Notes under the pieces: model-generated
Database searches by the model: none
What the model was told of the DNA's origin: nothing
The model's input: the letters and a program-made list of their open reading frames with translations, nothing else
Assembly: GCA_045588345.1 (NCBI GenBank)
Contig: JAZNDZ010000080.1
Coordinates: 1 to 28,780 of the forward strand
Direction: 5' to 3'
DNA: 28,780 bases
Source of the DNA: HGM04593 sp045588345
Lineage (GTDB): Bacteria > Bacteroidota > Bacteroidia > Bacteroidales > Bacteroidaceae
In this document: in pieces, positions 8,551 to 15,763 of the stretch
Numbering within the stretch: position 1 is the stretch's first letter
Layout of the letters: each line of letters starts with the position of its first letter
Made by a program: the position numbers and the translations under genes

Positions 8551-9858
8551 TTAAGAATTATAAATGCTGTTAAAGGATATTGAAGCCAGCAGGTCTGCTA
8601 CAATGAAACAGCTGCCGCCCACAAAAATGAAATCGTCAGTAGCGCTGTCGTCTTTTGCTGCTTGCAGGGCGGCCTTAACGTTGGGGTAGTGGCTGCCTTG
8701 TAACCCGAATGCAGCAGCCTTCACTTTTAATTCGGCTGCCGGCATGGCGCGCTTGATACTTGCTTGGGTAAAGTAGTACACTGCATTTTGGGGCATCATG
8801 GCAAGTACGGCGCTGATGTCCTTGTCGCTCACCATGCCGAATACAATGCGCAACGTGTCGCACTCCTGTGCCTGCAACTGCTTCGTTACGTATCCGATGC
8901 CGCCAATATTGTGCCCTGCATCACATACAATGCGCGGGCTCTCTGCAAGAACCTGCCAGCGCCCCATAAGCCCAGTCAATGAGGTGACGTTTGTAAAACC
9001 TTTTCGTACAGAATCATCGGTTATGCTATAGCCTTTTTGCTTTAATAGTCCAATGGCTGCAAGGATTGTTCTGGCGTTTTTCTCCTGGCAGTAACCGCCC
9101 AATGTTCCATGTATGGTGCCGTATGACGAGGTGCGGTACTCATATCCGCTTCCGCTTGCTGTCGCACCGGTTAGTTCTGTCTCCTCTTCGGCAAAGAAAA
9201 TAGGACTGTCTGATTCGCTTGCTCTCCGGCTAAAGAGTTCTCTTGTCGCCTCTGTCGTTTCACCTATGACAACAGGTACTCTGCTTTTTATTATGCCAGC
9301 CTTCTCTTCTGCAATCTTTTCAATTGTGTTGCCCAAGAATTGTGTGTGGTCGAGGCTTATATTTGTTATTATGCTGAGTTCCGGTGTTATGATATTGGTG
9401 CAGTCAAGACGGCCTCCAAGCCCCACTTCTATTACTGCGACATCGACTTCCTGCTCGGCAAAATAGTTGAAGGCCATGGCCGTTGTGAGTTCAAAGAACG
9501 ATGGGCTGAGTGGTTCGAAGAACTCCCGATGCTTCTCTACAAAGCCTATGATATAATCCTCGGGTGCTGTCACTCCGTTTATTCTTATCCTTTCGCGAAA
9601 GTCAATGAGATGCGGCGATGTGTACAGTCCAACTTTATAGCCGTTCTGCTGCAGTATGGCGGCAATTGTGTGCGATGTAGACCCTTTGCCGTTTGTGCCT
9701 GCAACATGTATTGTGCGGAACTTTGTGTGCGGATTACCCAAATGGTTGTCAAGGGCTATTGTGGTCGATAACCCCTCTTTGTAAGCGGCACCGCCGACTT
9801 GCTGGAAGGGCGGTGCGCAATTGTAAAGATATGTGACAGTTTCGTCGTATGTCATCAT
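8551..9858 (-). CDS. folC: Bifunctional dihydrofolate/folylpolyglutamate synthase
   Basis: Adds glutamate to dihydropteroate and folates (ATP-dependent Mur-ligase-type chemistry) in the cytoplasm. The P-loop is HVAGTNGKGSTSH, followed by YTSPHLIDFRERIRING. The central metal/ATP region is EVGLGGRLDCTN and SLDHTQFLGNTIEKIAEEKAGIIK, all classic FolC signatures. The C-terminal Mur-ligase domain includes CDAGHNIGGI and FGMVSDKD. About 435 aa is standard. The open frame extends to 9888 through a TTG, but the two adjacent ATGs at 9858 and 9855 fit the usual FolC N-terminus (MTYDETVTYL) and leave a 22-bp gap after dnaJ. It is the third gene of the grpE-dnaJ-folC run. Confidence 0.95.
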   Translation of the reverse strand: MMTYDETVTYLYNCAPPFQQVGGAAYKEGLSTTIALDNHLGNPHTKFRTIHVAGTNGKGSTSHTIAAILQQNGYKVGLYTSPHLIDFRERIRINGVTAPEDYIIGFVEKHREFFEPLSPSFFELTTAMAFNYFAEQEVDVAVIEVGLGGRLDCTNIITPELSIITNISLDHTQFLGNTIEKIAEEKAGIIKSRVPVVIGETTEATRELFSRRASESDSPIFFAEEETELTGATASGSGYEYRTSSYGTIHGTLGGYCQEKNARTILAAIGLLKQKGYSITDDSVRKGFTNVTSLTGLMGRWQVLAESPRIVCDAGHNIGGIGYVTKQLQAQECDTLRIVFGMVSDKDISAVLAMMPQNAVYYFTQASIKRAMPAAELKVKAAAFGLQGSHYPNVKAALQAAKDDSATDDFIFVGGSCFIVADLLASISFNSIYNS

Positions 9859-9880
9859 ATTGTTTTTTCTTATTGTTTTC

Positions 9881-11035
9881 TCAATCAAAGAAATTCTTGA
9901 AGCGGCGGAATATCTTGTCTTTTATTCCTGCACTCGGTCTGAAGTTCTCTGATTCCCTGAACTTCTCAAAGCATTTCTTTTCATCCTTTGTCAATGTTTC
10001 CGGAATGTATATGCTTATGTTTATTATAATGTCGCCACGGCCATATCCGTTGAGCACCGGCAAACCTTTGCCGCGCAGACGCATCACCTTGCCGGGTTGT
10101 GTGCCGGCTTCAATGGTGACTTTTGCCTTGCCTTCAATGGTCGGAACCTCTACTGTGCCTCCCAAAGTTGCTGTGGGAATGTCAAGCAATAGGTTAAAGA
10201 TGAGGTCATTCTCCTGACGTATGAGTGTCGGGTGCTCCTCCTCTTCAATAATAATCTGCAAATCGCCGGGGATGCCGTTGCGTCTGCCGGCATTTCCCTT
10301 GCCGCGCATAGTCAGCGCCATGCCTTCCTGTACACCGGCCGGAATGTTTGCTTCAACGACTTCTTCGCCGGCAATCACTCCCTCTCCATTACAATGAGGA
10401 CATTTGTTCTTTATTATTTTTCCCTCGCCGTTGCATTTTTGGCATGTCGTCTCGCTGTTCATGATGCCGAAAGGCGTGCGCACGGTGCGTACAGTGCGTC
10501 CGCTTCCTTTGCAGTCGGGGCATGTTTCTGTAGAGTTGCCTTCGGCTCCGCTTCCGTTGCAGTGCGGGCAGACAACACTTTTCTTTAACTTAAACTTCTT
10601 TGTTACGCCTTCAGAAATTTCGTTGAGGTTCAGCCTTACCTTTACTCTCAGGTCCGAACCGCGGTGACGTGGCTGCTGCTGGCGACCGCCGCCAAAACCT
10701 CCGAAACCGCCAAAACCTCCGCCGAACCCGCGGCCGCCGAAGATGTCGCCGAACATTGAGAATATATCGTCCATGTCCATGCCTGCTCCGCCGAATCCTC
10801 CTGCTCCGCCGTTTACCCCGGCATGGCCGAACTGGTCATATTGCGCTTTCTTTTCAGGGTCTTTGAGTATGCTGTATGCTTCGGCTGCCTCCTTGAACTT
10901 CTCTTCGGCCTCCTTGTCACCCGGGTTCTTGTCCGGGTGATACTTTATGGCCATTTTGCGGTAGGCCTTCTTTATATCATCGGCAGATGCGTCCTTGCCG
11001 ATGCCTAACACTTCATAGTAGTCTCGTTTTGCCAT
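9881..11035 (-). CDS. dnaJ: Chaperone protein DnaJ (Hsp40)
   Basis: Co-chaperone that delivers unfolded clients to DnaK and stimulates its ATPase. The 384-aa protein has the full type I layout: J-domain (residues 4-70) with HPD at 33-35, a Gly/Phe-rich linker (about 75-120) and a zinc-binding region with four CxxCxGxG repeats (CPHCNGSG, CPDCKGSG, CQKCNGEG, CPHCNGEG). Two C-terminal client-binding domains follow, containing the conserved GDLQI and GRGDI turns. grpE lies 10 bp upstream and folC 22 bp downstream on the same strand, so the three are probably co-transcribed. dnaK is not nearby in this window. Identification is certain. Confidence 0.98.
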   Translation of the reverse strand: MAKRDYYEVLGIGKDASADDIKKAYRKMAIKYHPDKNPGDKEAEEKFKEAAEAYSILKDPEKKAQYDQFGHAGVNGGAGGFGGAGMDMDDIFSMFGDIFGGRGFGGGFGGFGGFGGGRQQQPRHRGSDLRVKVRLNLNEISEGVTKKFKLKKSVVCPHCNGSGAEGNSTETCPDCKGSGRTVRTVRTPFGIMNSETTCQKCNGEGKIIKNKCPHCNGEGVIAGEEVVEANIPAGVQEGMALTMRGKGNAGRRNGIPGDLQIIIEEEEHPTLIRQENDLIFNLLLDIPTATLGGTVEVPTIEGKAKVTIEAGTQPGKVMRLRGKGLPVLNGYGRGDIIINISIYIPETLTKDEKKCFEKFRESENFRPSAGIKDKIFRRFKNFFD

Positions 11036-11045
11036 AATATCTGAA

Positions 11046-11636
11046 TTATTCGCCTACGGCAACCTTTGCGTGGCGTATTACTTTTTCGTTGAGCATGTAG
11101 CCGGGCTGTACACAATCGAGAACCTTGCCTTTCAGGCTTTCGTCTGGAGCCGGAATCATTGCAATGGCTTCGTGGTAGTCGGTGTTGAAATCGGCACCTT
11201 CGGTCTCTATCTTCTGCAAGCCGTTCTGTTTCAGGATGCCTGTGAACTTGTTGTATATAAGTTCTATACCTTTCATCATTTCGGCAGCGCTCTCATCTTT
11301 TGACATGTTGCTTAGTGCGCGCTCAAAGTCATCAAGTACAGGCAGAATTGACTCGATTGTGCGCTCGCCGCCGTTCTTTATGAGTTCGGCTTTCTCTTTC
11401 ATTGTGCGTTTGCGGTAGTTGTCGAACTCGGCCAGTTGGCGCAGATACTTGTCTTCAAGGAGTGCAATCTTTTCATTTGCCTCAGCAAGTTCGGTGCGCA
11501 GTTTCTCTTCCTCGGTCGGTTCGGCTGTTTCCTGCCCTGCATTTTCCTCTACTGTGCTCTCTTGCACATTCTCATCAGTTGTGCCGATATTTTCATTTAC
11601 GGCCTCTTCTTTGAATTCCTTATCTTTTTTGCTCAT
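11046..11636 (-). CDS. grpE: Nucleotide exchange factor GrpE
   Basis: Releases ADP from DnaK so that the Hsp70 cycle can continue; cytoplasmic, acting as a dimer. The protein is 196 aa. It has an acidic, probably disordered N-terminus (residues 1-45), a long helix containing KYLRQLAEFDNYRKRTMKEK, the typical LPVLDDFERAL segment, and a C-terminal beta-wing ending in GYMLNEKVIRHAKVAVGE. It is the first gene of the grpE-dnaJ-folC operon, and its leader region is divergent from the sulfatase gene. No CIRCE operator was seen upstream; a different palindrome is present at 11724-11738. Confidence 0.97.
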   Translation of the reverse strand: MSKKDKEFKEEAVNENIGTTDENVQESTVEENAGQETAEPTEEEKLRTELAEANEKIALLEDKYLRQLAEFDNYRKRTMKEKAELIKNGGERTIESILPVLDDFERALSNMSKDESAAEMMKGIELIYNKFTGILKQNGLQKIETEGADFNTDYHEAIAMIPAPDESLKGKVLDCVQPGYMLNEKVIRHAKVAVGE

Positions 11637-11704
11637 AGTTCAAACGATTTCTACTTGACTATAACAAATAGTATGCCAATGCGGTTTTTGGCAGAATATT
11701 GCTG

Positions 11705-11740
11705 CAAAGATACTTGTTTTGTGTGACACTTGGTGTCAAA
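11705..11740 (-). promoter_or_regulatory. Candidate grpE operon promoter
   Basis: The minus-strand -7 element TATCTTTG (complement of 11705-11712) matches TAnnTTTG. A TTTG (complement of 11737-11740) lies 24 nt upstream, somewhat longer than usual. The start codon is about 70 nt downstream. Confidence 0.5.
11724..11738. promoter_or_regulatory. Palindromic candidate operator TGACAC-TTG-GTGTCA
   Basis: A perfect 6-bp inverted repeat with a 3-bp spacer lies inside the spacer of the putative grpE promoter and upstream of the divergent sulfatase gene. The size and symmetry fit a dimeric regulator. It is unlike the CIRCE element. No regulator can be named from the sequence. Confidence 0.4.
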
Positions 11741-11795
11741 ATGGCAGATTCTTGATTTTTGCGCCTGCTCATTTTTATTATTCGCGCAGAATGGT

Positions 11796-11803
11796 TACTT
11801 TCG
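11796..11803 (+). promoter_or_regulatory. Possible -7 element for the sulfatase gene
   Basis: TACTTTCG is one base from TAnnTTTG and lies 24 bp before the preferred ATG at 11828. A T-rich stretch (ATTTTTATTATT) occupies the -33 region without a clear TTTG. Confidence 0.35.
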
Positions 11804-11827
11804 TGCTGTAAAGTAATAGGAATAATA

Positions 11828-13399
11828 ATGGATAAATTTGGTTTGGGAATATGCTCTGTTGCGCTTGCCGCTCCTTGCTTTGCCGGCGCGCAGGCTCAGG
11901 AAATACCCCCAAGGGGTATGTGTCCTAATGTGGTACTCATATATGCCGATGATTTGGGCTTCGGAGACCTTGAATGTTATGGTGCAAAAGGTGTTAATAC
12001 GCCGAATGCCAATAATTTGGCTGCAAATGGTTTGCGCTTTACGAATGCTCATTCTGTGGCTTCAACGAGCACCCCTTCGCGCTATTCTCTGCTCACCGGC
12101 GAATACCCCTGGCGCAAGCAGGGGACTGATGTTGCAGCGGGTAATGCTGCAATGATTATTACTCCCGAACAGTACACGGTTGCCGATGTATTCAAGGAGG
12201 CCGGTTACACGACTGCTGCTTTCGGCAAATGGCATTTGGGGCTTGGTGCAGAGACGGGCAAACAGGATTGGAACGGTGAAATATCTCCGGCTTTGGCAGA
12301 CATAGGTTTCGACTATTCGTACATAATGGCAGCAACTGCCGACAGAGTGCCGTGCGTGTTTATCGAGAACGGTAGAGTTGCGAATTATGACCCCTCTGCG
12401 CCGATTTATGTAAGTTATAGGCAGAATTTTGAAGATGAACCTACCGGGCGCGAGAATCCCGAACTGCTGTACAATCTCAAGCATTCCCATGGGCATGACA
12501 TGTCCATTGTGAACGGAATCGGGCGCATAGGTTACATGAAGGGTGGCGGAACGGCGCTGTGGAAAGATGAGAATATTGCCGACAGCATAACATTGAAGGC
12601 TGTTGACTTTATTAAGGCAAATCATGAACAACCATTCTTTATATACTTTGCTACCAATGATGTACATGTTCCGCGCTTTCCGCACGAAAGGTTCCGCGAG
12701 GCAAGCAGCATGGGGTTGCGTGGCGATGCCATTGCGCAGTTCGACTGGAGTGTGGGAGAAATTGTGCGTGCCTTGGAAGAAAAAGGAGTACTTGAGAATA
12801 CTTTGATTATTTTGACAAGTGACAATGGTCCGGTGCTTGATGACGGGTATGCCGATGGTGCAGAAGAACTTGTGGGTGAGCACTCGCCCACGGGAAACTT
12901 GCGCGGAGGCAAGTACAGCACCTTTGAGGGCGGTACGCGTGTACCTTTCATAGTTCATTGGCCGGCAATGATTAAGACCCCGGCGGTTAAGGACGGGCTT
13001 GTGTCGCAGATAGATTTCCTTGATGTCATGGCAGGCATAACAGGCGTGGGCGGTGGACAGCGTCTTTCGCCCGACGGAGCACCGGTAGAGAAGAATACTT
13101 GGCTTGGTGCCGATGACGGCGGTCGTCCATTCGCTGTGGAGATGGCGGCAAACCATACACTTTCACTCACTATGTTCGGCTGGAAGTATATTGAACCCAA
13201 AGGCGGTCCGGCAATGGTTCCTTGGGGGCCTAAGATTGAAACCGGTTATTCGCAGGAACCTCAACTGTTTAAAACTGTAAATGGCGAGATAGATGAGAAT
13301 AATAACGTAGCAGCCGAATATCCTACAATAGTCAACGGGCTTGAAATGGAACTTGAGAACATAAGGAACCAAAGAGGGTATTATATCGAATGCAGATGA
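11828..13399 (+). CDS. Secreted Ser-type sulfatase (arylsulfatase family)
   Basis: Hydrolyses a sulfate ester, probably on host or dietary glycans. Counting from ATG 11828 (523 aa), residues 1-23 form a signal peptide (CSVALAAPCFAGAQA), so it acts in the periplasm or at the surface. The metal site starts with D41-D42 (YADDLGFGD). The active-site motif is S81-T-P-S-R followed by LLTGEYPWR. The Ser is the residue converted to formylglycine, as in the Ser-type sulfatases of anaerobes, which need an anSME-type radical SAM enzyme. KWHLG and a DNGP segment follow as expected. The frame stays open to a TTG at 11759, but that start would bury the signal peptide. No maturase or SusC/D pair is adjacent, so the substrate is unknown. 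Its end overlaps the next gene. Confidence 0.93.
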   Translation: MDKFGLGICSVALAAPCFAGAQAQEIPPRGMCPNVVLIYADDLGFGDLECYGAKGVNTPNANNLAANGLRFTNAHSVASTSTPSRYSLLTGEYPWRKQGTDVAAGNAAMIITPEQYTVADVFKEAGYTTAAFGKWHLGLGAETGKQDWNGEISPALADIGFDYSYIMAATADRVPCVFIENGRVANYDPSAPIYVSYRQNFEDEPTGRENPELLYNLKHSHGHDMSIVNGIGRIGYMKGGGTALWKDENIADSITLKAVDFIKANHEQPFFIYFATNDVHVPRFPHERFREASSMGLRGDAIAQFDWSVGEIVRALEEKGVLENTLIILTSDNGPVLDDGYADGAEELVGEHSPTGNLRGGKYSTFEGGTRVPFIVHWPAMIKTPAVKDGLVSQIDFLDVMAGITGVGGGQRLSPDGAPVEKNTWLGADDGGRPFAVEMAANHTLSLTMFGWKYIEPKGGPAMVPWGPKIETGYSQEPQLFKTVNGEIDENNNVAAEYPTIVNGLEMELENIRNQRGYYIECR

Positions 13400-14736
13400 A
13401 TATGAAACTGAACGAAATACAGCGCAATGCACTCAACGGGCTCAATATTGAAAATCTTAACCCAATGCAGCATGCGGCTATTGAGCATTGCCGCCAGAAT
13501 GACAGCATGGTGCTTCTCTCGCCTACAGGTACAGGAAAGACGCTTGCTTTCCTGCTGCCTTTGCTCGAGAGGCTCGATGCCTCATGCAAAGGGGTGCAGG
13601 CGATTATTGTGCTCCCCTCACGCGAACTTGCTAAGCAGGTATTTGATGTGTGGCGTGCTATGGCAACGCCATTCCAGATGACTGCGCTTTACGGTGGCCG
13701 TCCGTTGGAGCAGGAGATTGCATCGCTTGGCGGTGCCTCTACATCTGTTATCGTGGGTACTCCCGGCCGTTTGCTCGACCATCTGAACCGCTTTAGTTTT
13801 GCTGTAGACAAGTGTACTCATCTTGTTATTGATGAATTTGATAAGTGTCTTGAAATGGGCTTTCAGGATGAAATGTCAAAACTTGTAGAAAAACTCCCTG
13901 CCGTCAAATCGCGTTTCTTGTTTTCTGCAACCGATGCTGCCGAAATACCGCACTTTGCCGGAGCAGCAGATATTGAAAAACTCGACTATCGTCAGGGTAG
14001 TGAACAGCCCACCGTGCGTACCTCATTCTACACGATAACTACAACGCCCGATAAGCGGCTCGAAAAACTTTTTTCATTGCTTTGCTCATTCGGTGGCGAA
14101 CCGGCTATAGTCTTCTGTAATTTCCGCGAGACGGTTGAAGAGGTTGCGCGCTATCTTGCAAAATCTTCGCTTCATTGTGTCGCATATAACGGAGCAATGG
14201 AGCAGAAACAGCGCGAACTTGCGCTGTACCGCTTTACCAGCGGCTGTTCCAACATTCTTGTGAGCACCGACCTTGCAGCGCGTGGTCTTGATATAAAGGA
14301 TGTCAGGCACATTGTCCATTATCAGCGCGCCCTTTCGGCCGATATCTTTACCCACCGCAACGGACGAACCGCCCGTTGGGAGGCCGAAGGCTCAGTCTAT
14401 ATGATGACATTCGAGAATAAGGAACTGCCCGATTTTGTGCCTTCGGAACTCGAGGAATATACGTTGCCAAAGCGCAACGTTTTGCCGCCTGCTCCACAGT
14501 GGGCTGCGCTCTATGTGGGAAAGGGCAAGCGCGACAAACTCAGCCGTGGCGACCTTGCAGGCTTTTTCATTAAAAAAGGTGGCTTGAAACCCGATGAAGT
14601 AGGTACAATCCTGGTGTTCCCCGACTATTCATACGTTGCTGTGAAAATGAACCGCATGCGCGAGGTCTTGAAAAAAGTAGTAGGTGAGAAAATAAAGGGG
14701 GTAAAGACATTGGTTATGCCGGCAAGGTGTAAGTAA
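13390..14736 (+). CDS. DbpA-like DEAD-box RNA helicase with a DEFD motif
   Basis: ATP-dependent RNA helicase of 448 aa. Visible motifs: Q-motif NPMQ (24-27), motif I SPTGTGKT (44-51), PSREL (Ia), GG and TPGR (Ib), motif II DEFD at 148-151 instead of DEAD, motif III SAT (179-181), and motifs V/VI including STDLAARGLDIKDV and HRNGRTAR, where the usual GRTGR has Ala. Residues about 381-448 (KLSRGDLAGFF...GTILVFPDYSYVAV...IKGVKTLVMPAR) look like the DbpA RNA-binding domain, which in E. coli recognises a 23S rRNA hairpin, so a ribosome-assembly role is likely. ATGs at 13390, 13396 and 13402 are all possible. The first two overlap the sulfatase stop, suggesting translational coupling. Confidence 0.9.
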   Translation: MQMNMKLNEIQRNALNGLNIENLNPMQHAAIEHCRQNDSMVLLSPTGTGKTLAFLLPLLERLDASCKGVQAIIVLPSRELAKQVFDVWRAMATPFQMTALYGGRPLEQEIASLGGASTSVIVGTPGRLLDHLNRFSFAVDKCTHLVIDEFDKCLEMGFQDEMSKLVEKLPAVKSRFLFSATDAAEIPHFAGAADIEKLDYRQGSEQPTVRTSFYTITTTPDKRLEKLFSLLCSFGGEPAIVFCNFRETVEEVARYLAKSSLHCVAYNGAMEQKQRELALYRFTSGCSNILVSTDLAARGLDIKDVRHIVHYQRALSADIFTHRNGRTARWEAEGSVYMMTFENKELPDFVPSELEEYTLPKRNVLPPAPQWAALYVGKGKRDKLSRGDLAGFFIKKGGLKPDEVGTILVFPDYSYVAVKMNRMREVLKKVVGEKIKGVKTLVMPARCK

Positions 14737-14910
14737 ACCTTTGTTGTGTGATTGGTTTATGATTCATGTCAAAGCCTTTGTCAAGATAAAATAAGTTAAA
14801 TGATGCTTGAGAGACTGCTTTGGCTTTTATTGACGAGGGGCGCGTTAGTTGTGAAAAATATTCAAACTTGATGTTTATTGCCCGTTAGTGCGTGTATTCT
14901 CTCCATTTTT

Positions 14911-15083
14911 CTTAACTTCGCACATTGAAAAAGAAATCGGCAGTAAATGAAAAAATACAACTTCAATGCAGGTCCGTCTATGTTGCCGCGCGAGGTGGTG
15001 GAGCAGACGGCAGCGGCAGTGCTCGACTATAAAGGTATGGGGCTGTCGCTCATGGAACTTAGTCATCGCTCGGCAGAATTCAA
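14911..15083 (+). repeat. 173-bp direct repeat, left copy (serC promoter tip and 5' end)
   Basis: It matches 17161-17333 at 170 of 173 positions, without gaps. It begins at CTTAACTTCG, a probable -7 element, and ends after GCAGAATTCAA within codon 46. The three differences (ggt/ggc, ccg/ccc and gca/gct codons) are all silent. Upstream of the left boundary, similarity drops to scattered matches. Confidence 0.95.
14947..15083 (+). pseudogene. serC: Truncated serC (first 45 codons)
   Basis: It encodes the same first 45 residues as the intact serC at 17197 (MKKYNFNAGPSMLPREVVEQ and onward to HRSAEF). The sequence then departs into unrelated DNA, and the frame runs through about 35 foreign codons to a stop at 15192. 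It lacks the PLP lysine and nearly all of the aminotransferase fold, so it cannot be active. It occupies the position next to the helicase gene, where the original serC start would have been, and is best read as the disrupted native 5' end. The 170 bp between the helicase and this repeat hold no other gene that I can support. Confidence 0.9.
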
Positions 15084-15113
15084 CCGTCTAAAAACAAAAC
15101 CAAATCTTTTTTT

Positions 15114-15680
15114 TCATTGTGTTTTTTTTGTTATAAAAACAGAATCATTGTTCCAATTATTCAGTTCATTTACATATCTCCACTCTGGTTGATATTTTTC
15201 TGTCATATCACGTATTATATAGAATTTGCCATTCTTGTTAACATGAAATTTTGCATCATTGCGCTTACGTTTGATAAAACTATTGTCTGTACAGAAAATG
15301 ACTCCCTTTTCTTTGTCACTTGCCATATTTAGGTCTATTACATATACAAGTCTCCCATTTTTCCAAAAATGTATTTTTTCTTCAGAATTTCCACGGCACT
15401 TTTCGTTTTCCACCCAATATTTGTCATTCATGTATTCATATAACCCCTTTTCGTCATTGCTTCTGAAATACCAAACATACACCATAGTGTCCCATTCCAA
15501 AGGTACCATTTCCGCGAGGTCCACGATGCACATTGTAGTGTCTTTTCCTTCTGCTTTCCATTTTTTCCAGTGCGCAGCCACTAAATTGTCAAGTTCCTCC
15601 TTGTTGCTCTCGAATAAACTCTCGCAACTGCACAACAGTAATAGTGTACACGCAAGCAAAAACATTAATTTAGTTTTCAT
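15114..15680 (-). CDS. Small lipoprotein, putative immunity protein
   Basis: A 188-aa protein with no recognised family. Residues 1-18 form a lipoprotein signal (MFLLACTLLLLCSC), with the acylated Cys in LCSC followed by ESLFESNKEE. The mature part is polar and rich in Trp/Tyr/Lys with beta-strand-like stretches (EKIHFWKNGRLVYVIDL, GKFYIIRDMTEKY). It lies 83 bp downstream of the 400-aa gene on the same strand, within the serC insertion. A membrane-anchored periplasmic lipoprotein beside a signal-less putative toxin is the usual arrangement for an immunity protein against a periplasm-acting effector. That role is inferred from context only; it could be an unrelated cargo lipoprotein. Base composition is AT-rich compared with the neighbours. 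Confidence 0.75.
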   Translation of the reverse strand: MKTKLMFLLACTLLLLCSCESLFESNKEELDNLVAAHWKKWKAEGKDTTMCIVDLAEMVPLEWDTMVYVWYFRSNDEKGLYEYMNDKYWVENEKCRGNSEEKIHFWKNGRLVYVIDLNMASDKEKGVIFCTDNSFIKRKRNDAKFHVNKNGKFYIIRDMTEKYQPEWRYVNELNNWNNDSVFITKKTQ

Positions 15681-15763
15681 TCTCTTCCGTTATTATCTAA
15701 TTTCAAAATACTATTATATACATCTATGTAATTTTGGTCACTCATTTTTTTCTTTTTTATGTA

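Noticed and set aside
11700..11760. CIRCE element or sigma-54 site upstream of grpE/sulfatase
   Set aside because: The palindrome does not match TTAGCACTC-N9-GAGTGCTAA, and GG-N10-GC spacing is not met near GGCAGATTCTTG.
11759..11827. Upstream TTG extension of the sulfatase
   Set aside because: Would put 23 residues in front of a clean signal peptide and overlap the promoter region.
12062..13156. 364-codon minus-strand open frame
   Set aside because: Antisense to the sulfatase, whose catalytic motifs are intact on the plus strand. No recognisable domain in the antisense product.
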